64,000 nt of DNA from Flectonema sp. DT1601. Its lineage: Eukaryota > Euglenozoa > Diplonemea > Diplonemida > Diplonemidae. Of this stretch, positions 9,281 through 19,557 are shown piece after piece. The translations under genes were made by a program, and so were the position numbers. Each line of letters opens with the position of its first letter. Positions within the stretch are counted from its first letter, which is position 1. The notes beneath the pieces were generated by a model. The model saw only the letters and a list, made by a program, of their open reading frames with translations. It made no database searches and had not been told where the DNA came from. The stretch is taken from NCBI GenBank assembly GCA_964019425.1, contig OZ025789.1, positions 868,001 through 932,000 on the forward strand, given 5' to 3'.

Positions 9281-9937
9281 CGTGTGACTGGATTAGATCT
9301 GGAGAACGGAATTATAGTTTAGTGAACACTTCTTACCTACACGCACACAACAAAACAAAGAGTGCTAATTAGCTCAGCATTCGAAACTGGCTTCACCCTC
9401 TTTAGTGACCCCTCTTCCAGGAGACTTGTCCGAACACCACCAGATCCCCACAATAGCTTGCAACACAATTCCTTTCGGATTCAGGCTTGGGCTATTCCTT
9501 GTTCGCTCATTCCGCTGCTGAGGTTCAGTATTCAACAACTCTAATAATTATTTAAGAATCTTATCACCGATGGAAGTAACACTAACCAAGACCAGTGTCG
9601 TGAGATATTTATAACGACTCAGAAAGAAATCTCCAAACTATATTTGAGAGCTGAAAAATAAAGCAAATCATCAGCTACGATGCATACGATGAAGTCATTT
9701 CTCTTTACCCTGCCCTGTGTAATAAGAATATATATTCAGACTAATAATAAAAATAACATTATCTGAAGGCCAAATCAAATCCCAACATTATCTGTCGGAG
9801 TATTCCACTCTTTAGTTCGTTATATATGAAAAGAAGTATTAATTCACTTCTGGTTTACATAATTAATTGTTCTCAGGTGAGATTCAACAGCTTCGAACGA
9901 CGTACAAGATTAGAAGCAAACTGCCCAGCGACAATTA
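9281..9937. other. Intergenic, no gene seen
   Basis: Leader of the 193-aa protein gene (right-hand acceptors near 9286-9300), then AT-rich spacer. A TTAGCTCAG string near 9367 resembles a tRNA A-box, but there is no B-box or cloverleaf. Confidence 0.5.
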
Positions 9938-10646
9938 TCAATCTTTCGATTCCTTGGCAGCCTTCTTGGAGGCGGTCTCACCCTCCCGTTTGCGTTTTGA
10001 TTTCAAGGATGACTGTTTTTAGTTATTGTGATGTTTCATGGTGATAAAGATCAGATACAATAATAAGAATAAACAATATGCATACCAAGTTTTCTGTTGT
10101 CTGAGTTAAGTGAGCAAGTTTGTGAAGAAAGTGATGGATGGTGAGGCGAAGCTCTTCACTTTGTGCTTTTGCAGATGCTGCAGATGCTTTGATGGTGTCG
10201 CGGTCAGCAACAGCTTTCTCAATTCTCTTATCCCAGTCTTCCAGTCTTGCACGTTCTCCTAATTTCTTCATCATGTCAGGTACTTTGTTACTCTTTCGCT
10301 CTTCATCTTGACGTTTTATTTCATTCTTACATTCCTCCAAGGATTCCTTCGCCTCTTTCAATTTTCTGACTAATTCCTCAGACTTTACTTCTAGTTTCTT
10401 GTCTGTTTCATTTAATCTACTTTCTACTAGTTTACTTCTGTTTAATTCGTAGCTAAATAAATTATCCATTCCTTTAAGGACCTCTTCTTTCTTAGCTGAG
10501 GTGATTGCTTTGTCGGTTCCTTGCATGGCAGTGATTAAGTTCATGGCTTTGCTTACGACGGAATCGAACTCATCTTCCGCGACAATTACTCGCTCGTCAC
10601 GCCAGTCTACGGAAACGGTTTTTTTTGGAACAACGTTTCTCACCAT
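9938..10646 (-). CDS. Coiled-coil protein with basic C-terminal tail, 2 exons
   Basis: Exons 10086-10646 and 9938-10012; intron 10013-10085 (donor GTATGC, acceptor AAAAACAG, phase 0). The product is about 211 residues. A short N-terminal region (MVRNVVPKKTVSVDW) precedes a long coiled coil (about residues 70-185, EELVRKLKEAKESLEECKNE). Exon 2 adds the lysine-rich tail LKSKRKREGETASKKAAKE, a plausible nuclear localisation signal. General spacing and the ECK motif followed by a second helix recall THOC7 of the TREX/THO mRNA export complex, but the similarity is weak and I do not assign it. Acceptor ACTGAGCAG lies about 25 nt before the ATG. Confidence 0.75.
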
Positions 10647-11328
10647 TTTTTTATGTGTTTGTGTTCTGCTCAGTAAAGAAAATGATAAAAACACCATCCA
10701 AGACTACGACCAGTATGTCTTACCAATTACAGGTCAACTGTACTCATACCACATAATGTGATACCACAGAGTGAGGTCTAATAATGAAAACTCAAGGTGA
10801 ATAATAAAAGAAGTCTGAATAATAAAATAAGCTTCCAGCTGATGGTTTACAATGACGAAAACACCCTCTGTGAAGGGAACCAAACTTTTTTTCTTTCTTT
10901 CTCTTTTCTTTTTTTTTTTTTTTCCTCCCTAATCATCACAACATCAGCTGGAGAGAATAGAGAAAAACACGGAAGAAGATCAAAAAATTAGTGCAGCAAC
11001 TAAATGTTGGAAACCAACTATGTTAAACAATGACGCTGTCACTACTACTGAGTGAGGAGATTACAACTTCTGTCGGTGTATTCGGAAATCTGAAGTTGCT
11101 ATAACCGGGTAAGGTAGGTATTCATAACCAAGAAGTTGTTTTTATAAAATGTCGTTAGAAAATTAATAACTTCATTACCAACCACTTCACTCACTCAGAA
11201 AACTAAAATACACAACTCAGAAAAGAGACAGTTCAGCGACGGTAGAAACCGTGCTGTCAAACAAGATGGACAGAAGACAACAAAATAAAACTCAGGGATT
11301 GGTAAAAGTAAGTTCTCCAACAGTTCTT
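10647..11328. other. Intergenic, no gene seen
   Basis: Leader of the coiled-coil gene and 3' region of the kinase gene. T-rich tract at 10886-10923. No coding signal. Confidence 0.5.
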
Positions 11329-12759
11329 TCACGGCTTGCTATCATTTCTACGACGAAGCTCTTCTCTAAAATGCTGTGCGAGCCATGCAGCTGCGTCATC
11401 GGGTTGATCTATCAGCAGTCCTCTGATTGCCTGTTTTTATTTTTATATTGTCTGCTTAGTAAAGATATATTTCACTGCTAACAATAAACATACTTTGTCA
11501 ACAACATAAGGAATTCTCTTAAAGGAGAGATACTGAGATGGTTCTAGTAGTGGTTTCTTACTTAAAGGTGAAACATCCCTCTGCGGGAAATCAATAGGAG
11601 CTGACGGAGACATTAGTGGAACAAAACCACCTTCATCTGTAGGGGATGCTATGGGAAGATCATCCATTACAGTTCCGACATCATCAACTAGGATCTGTCG
11701 ACGTTTTTTTGCGAGCATTTTAATTTTGAAATGCTGGACCTTCATTGCGGCATTTACAGTGTTGGCTAACTTTAGTTGAATGTTGTGACCAGTTATGACA
11801 GCAGCGTCTAGCTCTTCATCAGTCACCTTCTCAACAGCGTTAGCGACTACTTGAGTTCCCTCACAACCTGATAAGTAAGGGTGGATTAATATTTCACGAA
11901 CACCTTCACGAATTCCTATGCGTTCAGATAATCTTTTATCAAGTAGTCCTTTGTGTAGATTTATTAATTCGGAATCAACTTCATTGCCTGCTGTTGTAGG
12001 ACCGTAATCAGGTTCTTTATTTACAATCGAAGCAGATATTTCACGAACGTTGTTACCAACAAACGGAAGACGTCCGAATGATATACAGTAAAAGGTGACA
12101 CCAAGTGCCCACATGTCTGTCATTCTACCTGGGATTGCTTCGTTCTTAATCTGTTCTGGTGTGAGGAATGCTGGAGTCCCTTCAGTGTCTAAGACCATAT
12201 CATCAACTCCGTCTCCGTCTTTATCTCGAGTGCTGCTGACTCCGAAATCACACCATCTGACGACTCCTTTTTCACTTACTAAAATATTATCAGGTTTTAT
12301 ATCTCTGTGAAGGACATTGTTGACGTGAATGTAATCGAGGCCTTGACACATTCCAATTATTGATCTTTTTAGTTGTTCATCGGGAAGTGGTGGCATACCA
12401 ATACTCCAAATTGGACCATTTTGAACGTAATCTAAAAGTAAATAAACTTTCTGACTTGACGGGTCGTTAATAACTTCGTGAAGAGACACCACATTTGGGT
12501 GTCTAAACTTCTTCATTACTGCAATCTCATAGTAAACGTCGTCTAATCGAGTTTTTCCTTCGTCTCCTTTCTTTTGTCTTGCGAGTGTTGATTTGTTTAT
12601 TATTTTTAAAGCAAAGAACTGATCTGTTTCTATGTGAACGACTAATTTTACTTTGCCGTATGCTCCTCTCCCGACTTCTTGGATTACGGCGTATTCATTT
12701 ATTGTTTTGTTTCCCTCGTCGTCTTCGCCAACTACCAGATCATCAGTCTCGACGACCAT
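11329..12759 (-). CDS. CaMKK-like Ser/Thr kinase with C-terminal RIIa/Dpy-30-type motif
   Basis: Exons 11494-12759 and 11329-11430; intron 11431-11493 (donor GTATGT, acceptor AATAAAAACAG). Product about 455 residues. The kinase domain (about 22-335) has glycine loop GRGAYG (30-35), VAIK-type lysine K52, HRD at 151-153, DFG at 171-173 and an activation segment DTEGTPAFLTPE. The text ...YYEIAVMKKFRHPNVVSL plus LDYVQNGP is typical of calcium/calmodulin-dependent kinase kinases, which activate AMPK- and CaMK-type kinases. Exon 2 supplies AIRGLLIDQPDDAAAWLAQH, matching the docking/dimerisation helix of PKA RII and Dpy-30 proteins; this suggests tethering to an AKAP-like or flagellar partner (inference). 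Start is MVVETDD; acceptor CTCTTCACAG is about 20 nt upstream. Confidence 0.9.
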
Positions 12760-12958
12760 ATTACTGTAAACTTTCTGTGAAGAGTGGGAAGGTTGTTTTT
12801 TTTTTTTTTTGAGAAAAATAAAAAAAAAGAATGTTTTTCTTATTAAATATGTCAAAACACAAAAATAAAATAAAAATAAAATAAAAAAGTTATTATGAAA
12901 ATCTATTTTCAATCTAAATACAACTGCCACAAACAGAACTCGACAGTGAGTTTAATAA

Positions 12959-14860
12959 TTAGTATCCTTTATTAGACGTAGCGAGAATTACTCTTAATCT
13001 GTCGAGGATATCAACTTTAGTTTTCTGAAGGAGTTCTTGTTGTGTTTCAGCTGATTCTTTTATTGGTTTTCGAAACATCTCAGTTTCCGGAGGAGGTTTA
13101 TAATCTAGAATTCGAGGTTTAAATGTACACTCCTCGTTTATTGAATCTAAAATATCAAATCGACGAGGAACTGAACTTGATCTCTTTTTATGTTTTGGAC
13201 CAGTCTTTGTAGTGGTTTGAAGAATGGCAACGAAATCTGATTGTGTTAGTAGTTGTGAATCAGGGAGTCTTTTCGAACTCATATCGGAGTGAACTGCTTG
13301 ATAAAATGATTCTTTATGACGTCTTTCCCAACAATAATGTAAAATGTCTGCCACTGTTGGTGGACTTGAATTAATCAAAGCAATGACTCTGTACAGTTCT
13401 GTTAGTTCTTTTACTTTTCTAGTCACAGCTAGTTGCCGGCTTTTGTTACTAATAACGATTTCACTTGTTGGAGTTTCATTACGTGACGATGATCTGATCC
13501 TGCGGAGGGGTCCGGATGTGCTTTTTGACAACATAGCAACGACATCCGATTCATGTAAAGGTTGTGAATCAGGTAGTCTTTTTGATACCAAGTCACGTAA
13601 GACTACGCTATAAAAATCTTCTTTAGAAGAGTACTTCTTACAGTAAGAAGTCAAGTCTGCTACTGTCACTGATCCGCGAGTCTCTTCTTGAACGTCTTGA
13701 AAGAATTCTTTTAAATCTCTTACACGTTTTTCATCAGCTAAAGTTCTCGTAGCATTACTAATATGAATACCTATGTCACCATTTAGAATCTCTTCTGTGT
13801 AAACTTCTTTTATTCTTTTTGATGGTTGATTTTTTTCTGAAGGTGCCGGAACACTTACGCTTCTCCTGTTCTTGTTTGGAACAGCGTTTACAAGGGTCTG
13901 TTTGAGAGCTTCTTTTCGAATTTTATTAAGAGTTGCTTCTTGATGAACAGAAGAGTATACTAATCTGTGAAGCCACTTTTCTGTTTCATAACTTCCAACT
14001 TTTACAGCTGGTTGACGAAGTTGGTTTGGTAAATGACTACTTCTAATTGCTTCTTGAAGTGAACGTACTTCATGTGATCGTTGAACTCTACAGTTTGCAT
14101 CATCAAAGAGTCTGTTGTGAGTATTCGGATCAGGAATCTGTCCATCAACACTTCTTCTTATAAGGTTTGGTTGAAATGTACATTCGACTACTTCTCTATC
14201 TCTTGATGTTACAATTGGTGCTTTAACAGGTCTCTTTCTATTAAATGCCTGTTCTCTATCAACACCCTCCGCATATCTTGTTATCGCTGGTCTAAAAGGA
14301 TGATTCTCTTCCTGAAGTTTTTTATACGCTCGTTGTGATGTAGTCCATTGTCTTTTCATTATTTCCATCTCCATTCCGTTTTGGTATAATCGATAGCCGG
14401 GATTTTTCATTTTCTTTGATTGAGTTGGTGGTGGTGCTGGTAGCGGTTTCGTAGAATCTTTCAAACTTTGTTTTCTCGGAGGAGTCGACAGCGGAATTGA
14501 CTTTCTCTTTGAAGGAGATAACGATCTGGCTCGTTGAGGTGATTGTGATTGCGATTCCTCTCTCCGCTTCAACTTTTCAAATTCCCTTTCCCGTTGTCTC
14601 TTCTTAGCTGCTTCAAACTTTGGCGTATTTTTCTTTAGCCTTTCAGATCTCTCTCGGTATCCTTGAAGCTCTCTCTCAATCATTTCTTTTTGCTTCTCAT
14701 CTTTCTGAATTGCAATCCGTTCTAACTCGCCTTGAGCCCTTTCTTGTAATAGAGCATCACACTCGCTGTTTAATACTACCAGTTCCTGTCGCAAAGCTTG
14801 GTTACGGTTTCCTCCATCGTCGTGTATATTTACAGAATTAGAAGAGAAGTCTTCTTCCAT
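12959..14860 (-). CDS. Coiled-coil protein with internal duplication and CTFxP motifs, 633 aa
   Basis: Unrecognised, possibly cytoskeletal or flagellar. Residues 20-105 form an Arg/Glu/Gln-rich coiled coil. Residues 106-150 are a basic Ser/Pro-rich linker. HPFRPAI (187), CTFQP (228) and CTFKPRI (578) belong to a short motif seen repeatedly in kinetoplastid and other flagellate coiled-coil proteins. Residues about 379-447 and 481-550 are two copies of one unit: both read VADxxxYC, then a KExFYxxV-like helix, then SKRLPDSQ and a final SDxVAxL. The unit is probably a small helical fold. Single exon; acceptor TTTTTAATAG lies about 20 nt before the ATG. Confidence 0.75.
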   Translation of the reverse strand: MEEDFSSNSVNIHDDGGNRNQALRQELVVLNSECDALLQERAQGELERIAIQKDEKQKEMIERELQGYRERSERLKKNTPKFEAAKKRQREREFEKLKRREESQSQSPQRARSLSPSKRKSIPLSTPPRKQSLKDSTKPLPAPPPTQSKKMKNPGYRLYQNGMEMEIMKRQWTTSQRAYKKLQEENHPFRPAITRYAEGVDREQAFNRKRPVKAPIVTSRDREVVECTFQPNLIRRSVDGQIPDPNTHNRLFDDANCRVQRSHEVRSLQEAIRSSHLPNQLRQPAVKVGSYETEKWLHRLVYSSVHQEATLNKIRKEALKQTLVNAVPNKNRRSVSVPAPSEKNQPSKRIKEVYTEEILNGDIGIHISNATRTLADEKRVRDLKEFFQDVQEETRGSVTVADLTSYCKKYSSKEDFYSVVLRDLVSKRLPDSQPLHESDVVAMLSKSTSGPLRRIRSSSRNETPTSEIVISNKSRQLAVTRKVKELTELYRVIALINSSPPTVADILHYCWERRHKESFYQAVHSDMSSKRLPDSQLLTQSDFVAILQTTTKTGPKHKKRSSSVPRRFDILDSINEECTFKPRILDYKPPPETEMFRKPIKESAETQQELLQKTKVDILDRLRVILATSNKGY

Positions 14861-15100
14861 ATTATATTCAACTGATTCCTATTAAAAATAACTTTACAAG
14901 AATTACAACGATTGGTTTCTTTCACTACAATGGAGCGAAAGCGTCTAACGTCTCCAAACATAGGCACAAGACAAAAAAGCAAAAAGTTAGTTTTGTTAGT
15001 TAGTTTGGAAATGCTTCTTCATGTGGAGCTGAAAGCACTCTTTCTAATTTCTAGAACTAGAGAGATGACGCCTTCTTTAACTCCAAATTTCTTAGTAACA

Positions 15101-15134
<34 letters not shown>

Positions 15135-15985
15135 AAAGGGTTTTTTTTCGAACATGAAAAAAACCATCTGCCGCTACTGATATTTATTAATGTCTTCCCT
15201 TCTTCTTCATTTGCAATAATGTAAGTTGCAAAAAAAAGAAAATACGATAAGGAAAAAAAAAAAAAAACGAAAGTCGCCCCTCTGTCGGAGAATTATCAAA
15301 GAGGATATGTTTTTTTAGTTTTGGGAGACATTTTTCGCCCATTCTTGTGGGTGCAGCCTGCTGCAGATGTCAACTTAACTAAACTTTTAGAAACTTATAA
15401 AAGAACTTAAAAAAGTTAACAACAAACACACTTAGCATTCCTGCAATACGTAAAATGAGGTTGAAATCCTCAATGCAGGGCTGACGGAGAACAAGAGACA
15501 GAAAAAAGAAGAAAAAAAAACACATAGACTTGCCACATTTTTGTCAGCAAAGTACCGTTGGTTGGTTGCGCGTTATAAAGATCAGCAAACCTGTAAACGA
15601 TTTTTTAATCTGATAATATTATATTGATTTTTTTTTTTTTTTTTGTGGGAAAAACATTAAAAAAAAAAAAATATGGCGAATACAGATTGCTTTATGTTTC
15701 CTCTGATAGAAATTTACTACAACCCCATCAGAGTGAGAGTTACATGTGCTGCCTGCATATTTTTACCTTTAAACGGGAAACAGAAAAATGAAAAAAAGGT
15801 AAAATGACCTGCTACTGACGGCCTGATAAAAACAAGAAGAAGAGGGAAAAAAAAAACATAGAGGTGTAGAAGCGTAATGCTCTAATAAAGCATACATATC
15901 ACGGTCAAGGGGAAGAAGGAAAAAAGAAAAAAGGTTTTCCTTGTTATCATGGAGAGAGATACAGATGTCAATGAAAAGAGACTTT
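14861..15985. other. Intergenic, poly(A)/poly(T) tracts and a TGCAG palindrome
   Basis: Over 1.1 kb. Contains a 30-nt A tract (about 15102-15132), smaller A and T tracts, and the palindrome TGCAGCCTGCTGCA at 15352-15365, like those at 6.7 kb. No coding frame of quality. Confidence 0.5.
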
Positions 15986-17389
15986 TTATGTTTTTTGTGT
16001 CTTCTCTGATTTTGATACAAAGGCATGATTAAGTGACCGTGGTAACATAGCAGTTAACACCAATGCAACTATAACGCACATCGCAAGAGTGTAATGAGAC
16101 AGCGGATAATTAAAAGGGTATTCCCTTTCCTCTGATATTGACCACGCAAAGAGAGCTCCAATAATAAACGGTCCTGACGCCTTCCCTAAACTACTCAGTG
16201 CCATTGATATTCCCTGCGCACTAGCACGAGAAGTCGCATCAGCCGAGTTGTTTATAAAAATAAACTGCGCAGTAAAAACAATATTAGTCGCTACTGCTTG
16301 AACAACTGCGAATATTGATAAAGCCACTAACATGGTAGTTTTATTTTCAATCATTCGAAGTAAAGGAAATGAAATCAAAACAGGAATAATAAGAAGAAGA
16401 GAACAGACAGATACGTCAGTGATAGGATACTTGTCAAATATGATTGGCATCAGTACAACACCACCAAACAAGATAGCTGCACCAGCAATAGACTGGACCA
16501 TCCCTGCTTCAGAAGCAGATATTCCCAATCCTCCATATTTTCGTTCTGTTTCTCCCCACAAATTCAGTAGTTCCACAGCAGCGATAGCCTCACTCGACCA
16601 CACGCAGTAGACCATCACAGGATGCATGACGTATGGATTTTTTACTAATTTAAACGGTGTCTTCCAATTTGATTTTCCCTTTTGATCATCCGCTAGAGTT
16701 TCTGGAAGGTATTTCCACACCAACACGACACTGAAAATCGCAAATGTTGCCGTCACAATCATCGGAGGTAAGTATGGATAAGTTATGTCCCATCCCGAAA
16801 GAAGCCCACCAACAGCAGGTCCCGTTATGGTCCCCAAACCCCAAGAAACCGACACAATAGTCATGGCTTTAGCGCTGTGTTTTGGAGGGGCAATTTCAGT
16901 TGCGATTACTTTTCCGATTCCGATTATAGAATTACTTGCACCTGTGAAGAGTCTCACTATGACAGCCCATCGCACTGATGAACAAATCCCAAATAACGGA
17001 CTTAAGCAACTTATACATAATAATGATATAATTAGAGCTGGTTTTCTACCATATCTATCAGCAAACACTCCCCATGGTATTGATGTGAATAGACGTCCAA
17101 GCATAAAACTTGAAGCGATTAGACCAACGTAGTAGCCACTGTCTTCCTCACTTTGTCCCATGTCCCTAACCATGAATTTTAAGAAAGGGAACAAGACAGT
17201 AATGCTGATAGAATTAGTTACAAGTGCGATTGCTAAGACTCCCAATTCTTTCTTTGGTAACGGTGCGTCGTCTTCTGCGTCGGCATCAGGTCGCTCTGCG
17301 TCTTCTGCTAACATCAGCTCCACACTTTCATCTGAAGATCTCTTATCGTTGTCACCCTCACATGTGAGTTCAAGCTCTGAAGAGGTCAT
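15986..17389 (-). CDS. MFS transporter, zinc-induced-facilitator/tetracycline-efflux-like
   Basis: 467 residues, one exon. After an acidic N-terminal tail (residues 1-45), 12 hydrophobic segments follow. Family marks are GVFADRYGRKPALI in the loop between helices 2 and 3, VRLFTGASNSIIGIGKVIATEI, and WGLGTITGPAVGGLLSG in helix 5, as in plant ZIFL and fungal MFS drug/H+ antiporters. The substrate cannot be inferred; zinc chelates, organic acids and drugs are all known for the family. Start chosen at MTSSELE (17389) because a clean acceptor (CCCCCACTTCAG) lies 5 nt upstream; the preceding in-frame residues would be before that site. Confidence 0.9.
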   Translation of the reverse strand: MTSSELELTCEGDNDKRSSDESVELMLAEDAERPDADAEDDAPLPKKELGVLAIALVTNSISITVLFPFLKFMVRDMGQSEEDSGYYVGLIASSFMLGRLFTSIPWGVFADRYGRKPALIISLLCISCLSPLFGICSSVRWAVIVRLFTGASNSIIGIGKVIATEIAPPKHSAKAMTIVSVSWGLGTITGPAVGGLLSGWDITYPYLPPMIVTATFAIFSVVLVWKYLPETLADDQKGKSNWKTPFKLVKNPYVMHPVMVYCVWSSEAIAAVELLNLWGETERKYGGLGISASEAGMVQSIAGAAILFGGVVLMPIIFDKYPITDVSVCSLLLIIPVLISFPLLRMIENKTTMLVALSIFAVVQAVATNIVFTAQFIFINNSADATSRASAQGISMALSSLGKASGPFIIGALFAWSISEEREYPFNYPLSHYTLAMCVIVALVLTAMLPRSLNHAFVSKSEKTQKT

Positions 17390-17993
17390 CGTACTGAAGT
17401 GGGGGTGAATTATTATATTAATCAAACCTTCCCTTTGTTACACTCACAAGAGACTCATATTATTTATCTCTCAAAGGTTCTGTTTAAAAGGATAAGAGTT
17501 AAGTAACGATTGGACATCTACTAAACGTCGCTACACTAAACTCAACAAACAAACAATCCAGCATGTGACTGGCAGAACCAACTGAAGTCAACACCGTTCA
17601 ATTTGACTCCTCTCATCACCAGGGGAGTGCAACTCAGCCCGTGAAGACGGACCTCATCGACGCAACAACTTCAGACAAAGGCATGCACTGAAGAGACTGT
17701 CACTAAATTCTATTATCGTTGCTCCCTTAAGGTTCCCTTATGCAGAAATGAAACCGCATTTATCATCCTTACCCGCAGTAGGGTAGTCGTAATTCAGTAC
17801 TAAATATTAAGAACGAGCTACGAGAGAAGGTGGGTTGGCTAACAGGATTCACGTTTTCTGTTTTCTTTCCCGCAGCCACCCACCTGGTTTAGATGGTTCC
17901 AGATTCTCATCCACTCAACGTGTGTTTACGGATTCAACCGTAAGATGTGTAGTCGACACAATTCAATGACAAGACAAACACTTATCTGAAACA
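17390..17993. other. Intergenic, GC-richer, structured; possible ncRNA
   Basis: 600 bp, less AT-rich than other spacers, without homopolymers. It includes the long-looped inverted repeat at 17828-17885. On the minus strand it would be the 3' UTR of the AP-4 sigma gene. It contains C-box-like TGATGA strings, but no complete C/D snoRNA was recognised. No open frame looks coding. Confidence 0.45.
17828..17885. other. 12-bp inverted repeat with 33-nt loop
   Basis: AGGTGGGTTGGCT (17828-17840) pairs with AGCCACCCACCT (17874-17885) with one bulged T. It stands out in a gene-free stretch. Confidence 0.65.
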
Positions 17994-18572
17994 CTATTTC
18001 TTTGATTGTTTATCGACCAACAACAGACTCTGAAGAGAGTTTACTTTGTTTGTTTCAACAATAGAACCGTTTGCGAACATCTCTTCAACCATGAAATGAG
18101 CCTTCTCAAGGTTAAACATCACGTCTAGTTCGCATACGTTTTGAAAGTACCTGTAATATGTTATATTTTATAAATTATTATAAAGGATGTCACATATGTG
18201 TTGTTAAGAAACGGAAACATTCATACCTGTCTAGCGTCTCAACAACGACGTGAATGAATTCGAGAATCGCCAACTCGTTCTCATCACCGTCGACACCTGT
18301 GGTTATTGTTGAGTTTTGTTAGTCAAGATTCGTAAAAAGGAAATCTCTCACATCGTTGACATACCGACGATGAAAAACAAAGAAGCATATCTGCGATAAA
18401 TAAGTTTGAACTGCAAGTGTTCAATAAAACTGCACTCGTTATCCTTACGTTGTAAACACTTACGGACTACCTCACCCTCGAGAGTTACTCTTTTGCTCAG
18501 CTCCATGTAGTTCGCATACTGTGCCAGACGAGTCTGCCCTTGCTTGTTCACAAGCAACAGGAAGTGAATCAT
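17994..18572 (-). CDS. AP4S1: AP-4 complex sigma subunit, 3 exons
   Basis: Small chain of the AP-4 adaptor, which sorts membrane cargo at the trans-Golgi network. Exons 18365-18572, 18227-18296 and 17994-18150; introns of 68 and 76 nt (donors GTATGT and GTATGA; acceptors ACCACAG and TATTACAG). The joined 144-residue protein matches the family over its full length: MIHFLLLVNKQGQTRLAQY, CSFIEHLQFKLIYRRYASLF, FIVGVDGDENELAILEFIH, then VETLDRYF, DVMFNLEKAHFMVEEM and NGSIVETNK. NKQGQTR and the CSFIE segment favour AP-4 over AP-1/2/3 sigma. Acceptor TTTTCCCTTCAG lies 15 nt before the ATG. Confidence 0.93.
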
Positions 18573-18799
18573 TTTTACGATGAGTTCTGAAGGGAAAAGG
18601 TTTTGAAAAACAAACACATTTACTGAATACCCAACTTGTTGAAGGACACGTATATCAAATAGTAATTAAGTTCTTCTTGAGCTCATTGGATGCGTTCTGA
18701 TAAAATAAAAAAGTTAACAAGCAAGCAATCAATTCAACTCACAACCACCGAACTCACTGGTCGATGTCATGATAACACTCCAAAGACAGCTACTCTGAC

Positions 18800-19557
18800 C
18801 TAGTTGGACTTCTTGGCCTTCTTGGCGGCAATGCGTGCCTTACGGACGGCCTCCTTCTTGGCGTCAAGCTCGTGGGTACGGATCGACAACTTTACGGTGA
18901 CGGTACGCTTGTGTGGGAATTCCTTCTCTGGAAGGGCCTGTTTAGTTTTTGTTGTTTCGTTTTGGAGTTTTCAATTTTCGATGAAGAAGCCAACCTGTAA
19001 AATAAAAATAGAAAAAAAAAGAGAAAACAACAACAAACCTTTCCGTTGTAGTTGGTGACGGCCTTGGTGGCAGAGGCGTTGTCAGCGAAGTACACGAAGG
19101 CGTGGCCGGCCTTGTAGGTCTTAACCTTCTTGACGGATCCACACTTGGAGAACTCGTTCTTCAATCTCAAACGGTCCTCGCTCTTCTTGTTACGGGAAAG
19201 GTTTCCAACGTACACAGTCTTGGCGGATCCGGTACGGTCAGCCTGCTGTCTCTTCTTGGCGGCCTCAACAGTGATCTGCTGTCCCTTGAACTGCTTTCCG
19301 TTCAATTCCTTGGTCTTTGACGCTCCAGCGGCATCCTTGAAGTACAAGATGCAGTACTTTCCACGTCTCAAGTTCACGGCGTTGACTTCTCCGCACTGCT
19401 TGAAGGCAGCCTTGACGGTGTCAACAGTGATTCCAGGGAAGTTCAAGTTCTTCACGTAGACGGCCTTGCTGTCAGCAGCTCCGCTGGACTTCTGCTCTGG
19501 CTTCTTCTCGGCCTTCTTTGGGGCGGACTTCTTGGCGGCGGCTTTCTTTGCTGGCAT
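18800..19557 (-). CDS. Two-RRM RNA-binding protein, copy 1
   Basis: 218 residues from exons 19039-19557 and 18800-18937. The N-terminus is Lys/Ala-rich and histone H1-like (PAKKAAAKKSAPKKAEKK). RRM1 (about 32-105) has AVYVKNLNFPG and GKYCILYF; RRM2 (about 112-195) has KTVYVGNLSR and GHAFVYFA. The basic tail is KKEAVRKARIAAKKAKKSN. Codons are strongly C/G-ending (AAG, AAC, TTC, GTC), unlike neighbours, as expected for high expression. The intron starts GTTTGT; two AGs are possible, and only the second (CTAAACAG, before GCCCTTCCAG) keeps the frame into the basic tail. Nucleolar or general mRNA binding is inferred. Identical protein to copies 2 and 3; acceptor CCCCCAG at 19604-19605, 46-nt leader. 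Confidence 0.92.

Noticed and set aside
9938-10646. THOC7 assignment for the coiled-coil protein
   Set aside because: Only general coiled-coil spacing and an ECK motif agree; not enough for a name.
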